A stretch of 6,413 nucleotides of DNA from Deltaproteobacteria bacterium (GTDB taxonomy: Bacteria > Desulfobacterota > Desulfobacteria > Desulfobacterales > JAFDFH01). Shown here piece by piece: positions 4,878 to 6,413 of this stretch. The notes below the pieces were generated by a model that saw only the letters and a list, made by a program, of their open reading frames with translations, made no database searches and had not been told where the DNA came from. The DNA lies in NCBI GenBank assembly GCA_019309945.1, contig JAFDFH010000151.1, positions 1-6,413 of the forward strand. Reading direction: 5' to 3'. Position numbers and translations under genes: made by a program. Numbering within the stretch: the first letter of the stretch is position 1; the number at the start of each line of letters is the position of its first letter.

Positions 4878-6305
4878 ATGCTAAAAAAAGAATATCCTTT
4901 TTATCTGGCGAACCGGCCTGTAATGCCCAACACAGATCTTGAAGTTACCGATAAATTTACACACAAGGTTGTGACCTGTGTGGCCATGGCTGATGAAAAG
5001 GCCATCAATCAAGCTATTAAAATGTCGGTGGCAGCCACCGAACCCATGAAAAAAATGCCGGCTTACAAACGCCAGGAAGTACTTGAACACTGCGTGGAGC
5101 GATTCACCGATCGTTTCGATGAACTGGCACAGGCACTTTGCATTGAAGCCGGGAAACCGATCAATGACAGCCGGGGGGAAGTGACCCGTTTGATTGAAAC
5201 ATTCAAAATAGCTGCCGAGGAATGCGTCCGGACGGCCGGTGAATATATGCCTTTGGATCGAAGCCCCCGCACGCAGGGCTATGACGCGGTGTGGAAGCGG
5301 GTACCCATCGGACCCTGTTCATTTATTACGCCATTTAACTTTCCGTTAAACCTGGCTGCTCATAAAGTGGCCCCGGCGCTGGCCGTGGGGTGTCCGTTCA
5401 TACTCAAACCGGCAAGCCTGACACCTATCGGAGCTTTGATTATCGGAGAAGCACTTGCTGAAACGGATCTCCCTGAAGGCGCCTTTTCGATTCTTCCCTG
5501 CCGGCGCGATGGCGCCCGATTATTCACCGAAGATGATCGGCTGAAGCTGCTGAGTTTTACCGGATCACCCGCTGTGGGATGGAATTTAAAAGCCAAGGCC
5601 GGGAAAAAAAAGGTGGTGCTCGAACTGGGAGGTAACGCTTCCTGTATTGTGGATGAGGATGCTGATCTTGATGATGCCGTATCACGGATTCTTTTCGGCG
5701 CCTTTTATCAGTCCGGCCAGAGCTGTGTCGGTGTGCAGCGGATTCTGGTTCATGCAAGGCTTTATGCCGGTTTTACGGACAAACTGGTTTCTGCCACCCG
5801 GGCATTGAAGATGGGTGATCCGAAAGATGAAAACACTTTTATTGGTCCCATGATTTCTGAAAAGGAGGCCATTCGTCTGGAAACTTGGATCAACAGTGCT
5901 CTAAAACGAGGCGCCCAACTGCTTTGCGGTGGTAAACGTGAAGGGGCCTTACTGGAAGCTACGCTTCTTGCAAAGGTGCCGCAAGACGAAAATATTTGTC
6001 GTAAGGAAGCATTTGGTCCTGTTGCCGTAGTTTCATCCTTTGCATCTTTTGATGCGGCCCTGGATGAGGTAAATGATAGCGTTTTCGGATTGCAGACCGG
6101 AATTTTCACTCGGGATATCTACAAAGCACACAAAGCCTGGGATAACCTGGAAGTTGGCGGCGTAATTATCGGAGATGTCCCATCCTGGCGGGCTGACCAA
6201 ATGCCTTATGGTGGCGTAAAGGATAGTGGTATAGGCCGTGAAGGGATCCGTTTTGCCATGGAAGATATGACCGAGATCCGGCTGCTGGTAATCAGGAAGA
6301 AATAG
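4878..6305 (+). CDS. Aldehyde dehydrogenase family protein, NAD(P)-dependent
   Basis: This 475-residue protein has the usual length and all the active-site elements of the aldehyde dehydrogenase superfamily. These are N154 in PFNFPLN, K177 in ILKPASLTP, SFTGS at 226-230, the general base E249 in LELGGN, the catalytic thiol C283 in GQSCVGVQRI, E377 in EAFGPV, and PYGGVKDSG near the C terminus. It oxidises an aldehyde to the acid, or the acyl level, in the cytoplasm. S180 replaces the acidic residue that favours NAD in ALDH2-type enzymes, and KPASxTP resembles NADP-using succinate-semialdehyde dehydrogenase, so NADP use is plausible. It resembles the lactaldehyde, phosphonoacetaldehyde or GapN-like branches, but the substrate cannot be read. 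It is probably the second gene of an operon with the ThDP enzyme and could take the aldehyde that enzyme makes. The 4HB insertion has enlarged the gap between them to 486 nt. Family is certain. Confidence 0.93.
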   Translation: MLKKEYPFYLANRPVMPNTDLEVTDKFTHKVVTCVAMADEKAINQAIKMSVAATEPMKKMPAYKRQEVLEHCVERFTDRFDELAQALCIEAGKPINDSRGEVTRLIETFKIAAEECVRTAGEYMPLDRSPRTQGYDAVWKRVPIGPCSFITPFNFPLNLAAHKVAPALAVGCPFILKPASLTPIGALIIGEALAETDLPEGAFSILPCRRDGARLFTEDDRLKLLSFTGSPAVGWNLKAKAGKKKVVLELGGNASCIVDEDADLDDAVSRILFGAFYQSGQSCVGVQRILVHARLYAGFTDKLVSATRALKMGDPKDENTFIGPMISEKEAIRLETWINSALKRGAQLLCGGKREGALLEATLLAKVPQDENICRKEAFGPVAVVSSFASFDAALDEVNDSVFGLQTGIFTRDIYKAHKAWDNLEVGGVIIGDVPSWRADQMPYGGVKDSGIGREGIRFAMEDMTEIRLLVIRKK

Positions 6306-6347
6306 ACCATCCCGATCAGATCCTGATACGATGATTAACATCCTTAA

Positions 6348-6413
6348 TTTTAGGCATTTTAGCTCATTTTAGGCATTTTAGCTCATTTTAGGCATTTTAG
6401 CTCATTTTAGGCA
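6348..6413 (+). repeat. 19-bp tandem repeat, continues past the window
   Basis: The unit TTTTAGGCATTTTAGCTCA occurs three times without error (6348-6366, 6367-6385, 6386-6404), followed by the first 9 nt of a fourth copy. Each unit is itself two similar halves, TTTTAGGCA and TTTTAGCTCA. The array starts 42 nt after the dehydrogenase stop codon. The true copy number cannot be seen. Confidence 0.9.

Noticed and set aside
6311..6335. Terminator after the dehydrogenase gene (ATCAG-ATC-CTGAT)
   Set aside because: The stem is only 5 bp and no T-run follows.
6348..6413. CRISPR array
   Set aside because: The repeats are directly contiguous with no unique spacers.

Overview
The window looks like a chromosomal piece from a Gram-negative bacterium. 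A Desulfobacterota-like (sulfate-reducer type) organism is my best guess. It rests on moderate GC, the CsgG/FlgT-type periplasmic secretion proteins, 23S-IVS-type four-helix-bundle (4HB) genes sitting in ordinary operons, and several hairpin repeats. The lineage call is inference only.

Layout. Positions 1-2328 hold two minus-strand genes for exported envelope proteins. The first transcribed is a FlgT-like protein (1102-2328), with a good sigma70-type promoter at 2437-2465. The second is a CsgG/HfaB-like protein (575 down to the window edge, incomplete). The 526-bp gap between them contains a broken 4HB gene (about 795-1049) and a 114-bp imperfect palindrome (714-827) with an attC-like core. 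A divergent intergenic region (2329-2750) follows and carries a 145-bp hairpin repeat (2567-2711). On the plus strand come a ThDP-dependent acetolactate-synthase-like enzyme (2751-4391) and an aldehyde dehydrogenase (4878-6305), apparently one operon. The window ends in a 19-bp tandem repeat (6348-6413).

The main find lies between the ThDP enzyme and the aldehyde dehydrogenase. An intact 118-residue 4HB gene (4447-4803) is enclosed by 26-bp inverted repeats with one mismatch, and the whole is flanked by a perfect 12-bp direct repeat. Removing one direct repeat plus the insert leaves a 27-nt spacer containing the dehydrogenase ribosome binding site. That is what an uninterrupted two-gene operon would look like. 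No transposase is encoded, so this appears to be a small mobile unit related to 23S rRNA intervening sequences.

The broken 4HB gene sits in the equivalent place in the other operon: sense orientation, directly after the stop codon of the upstream gene. Both units carry 7-nt tandem repeats of TTCAA/TTGAA type near their ends. Two copies in the same kind of location suggest an element family that targets the 3' ends of genes inside operons.

In function, the ThDP enzyme and dehydrogenase probably act in sequence on a 2-oxo acid and an aldehyde. The FlgT-like and CsgG-like proteins probably act together at the outer membrane. Neither substrate nor cargo can be read from the sequence.
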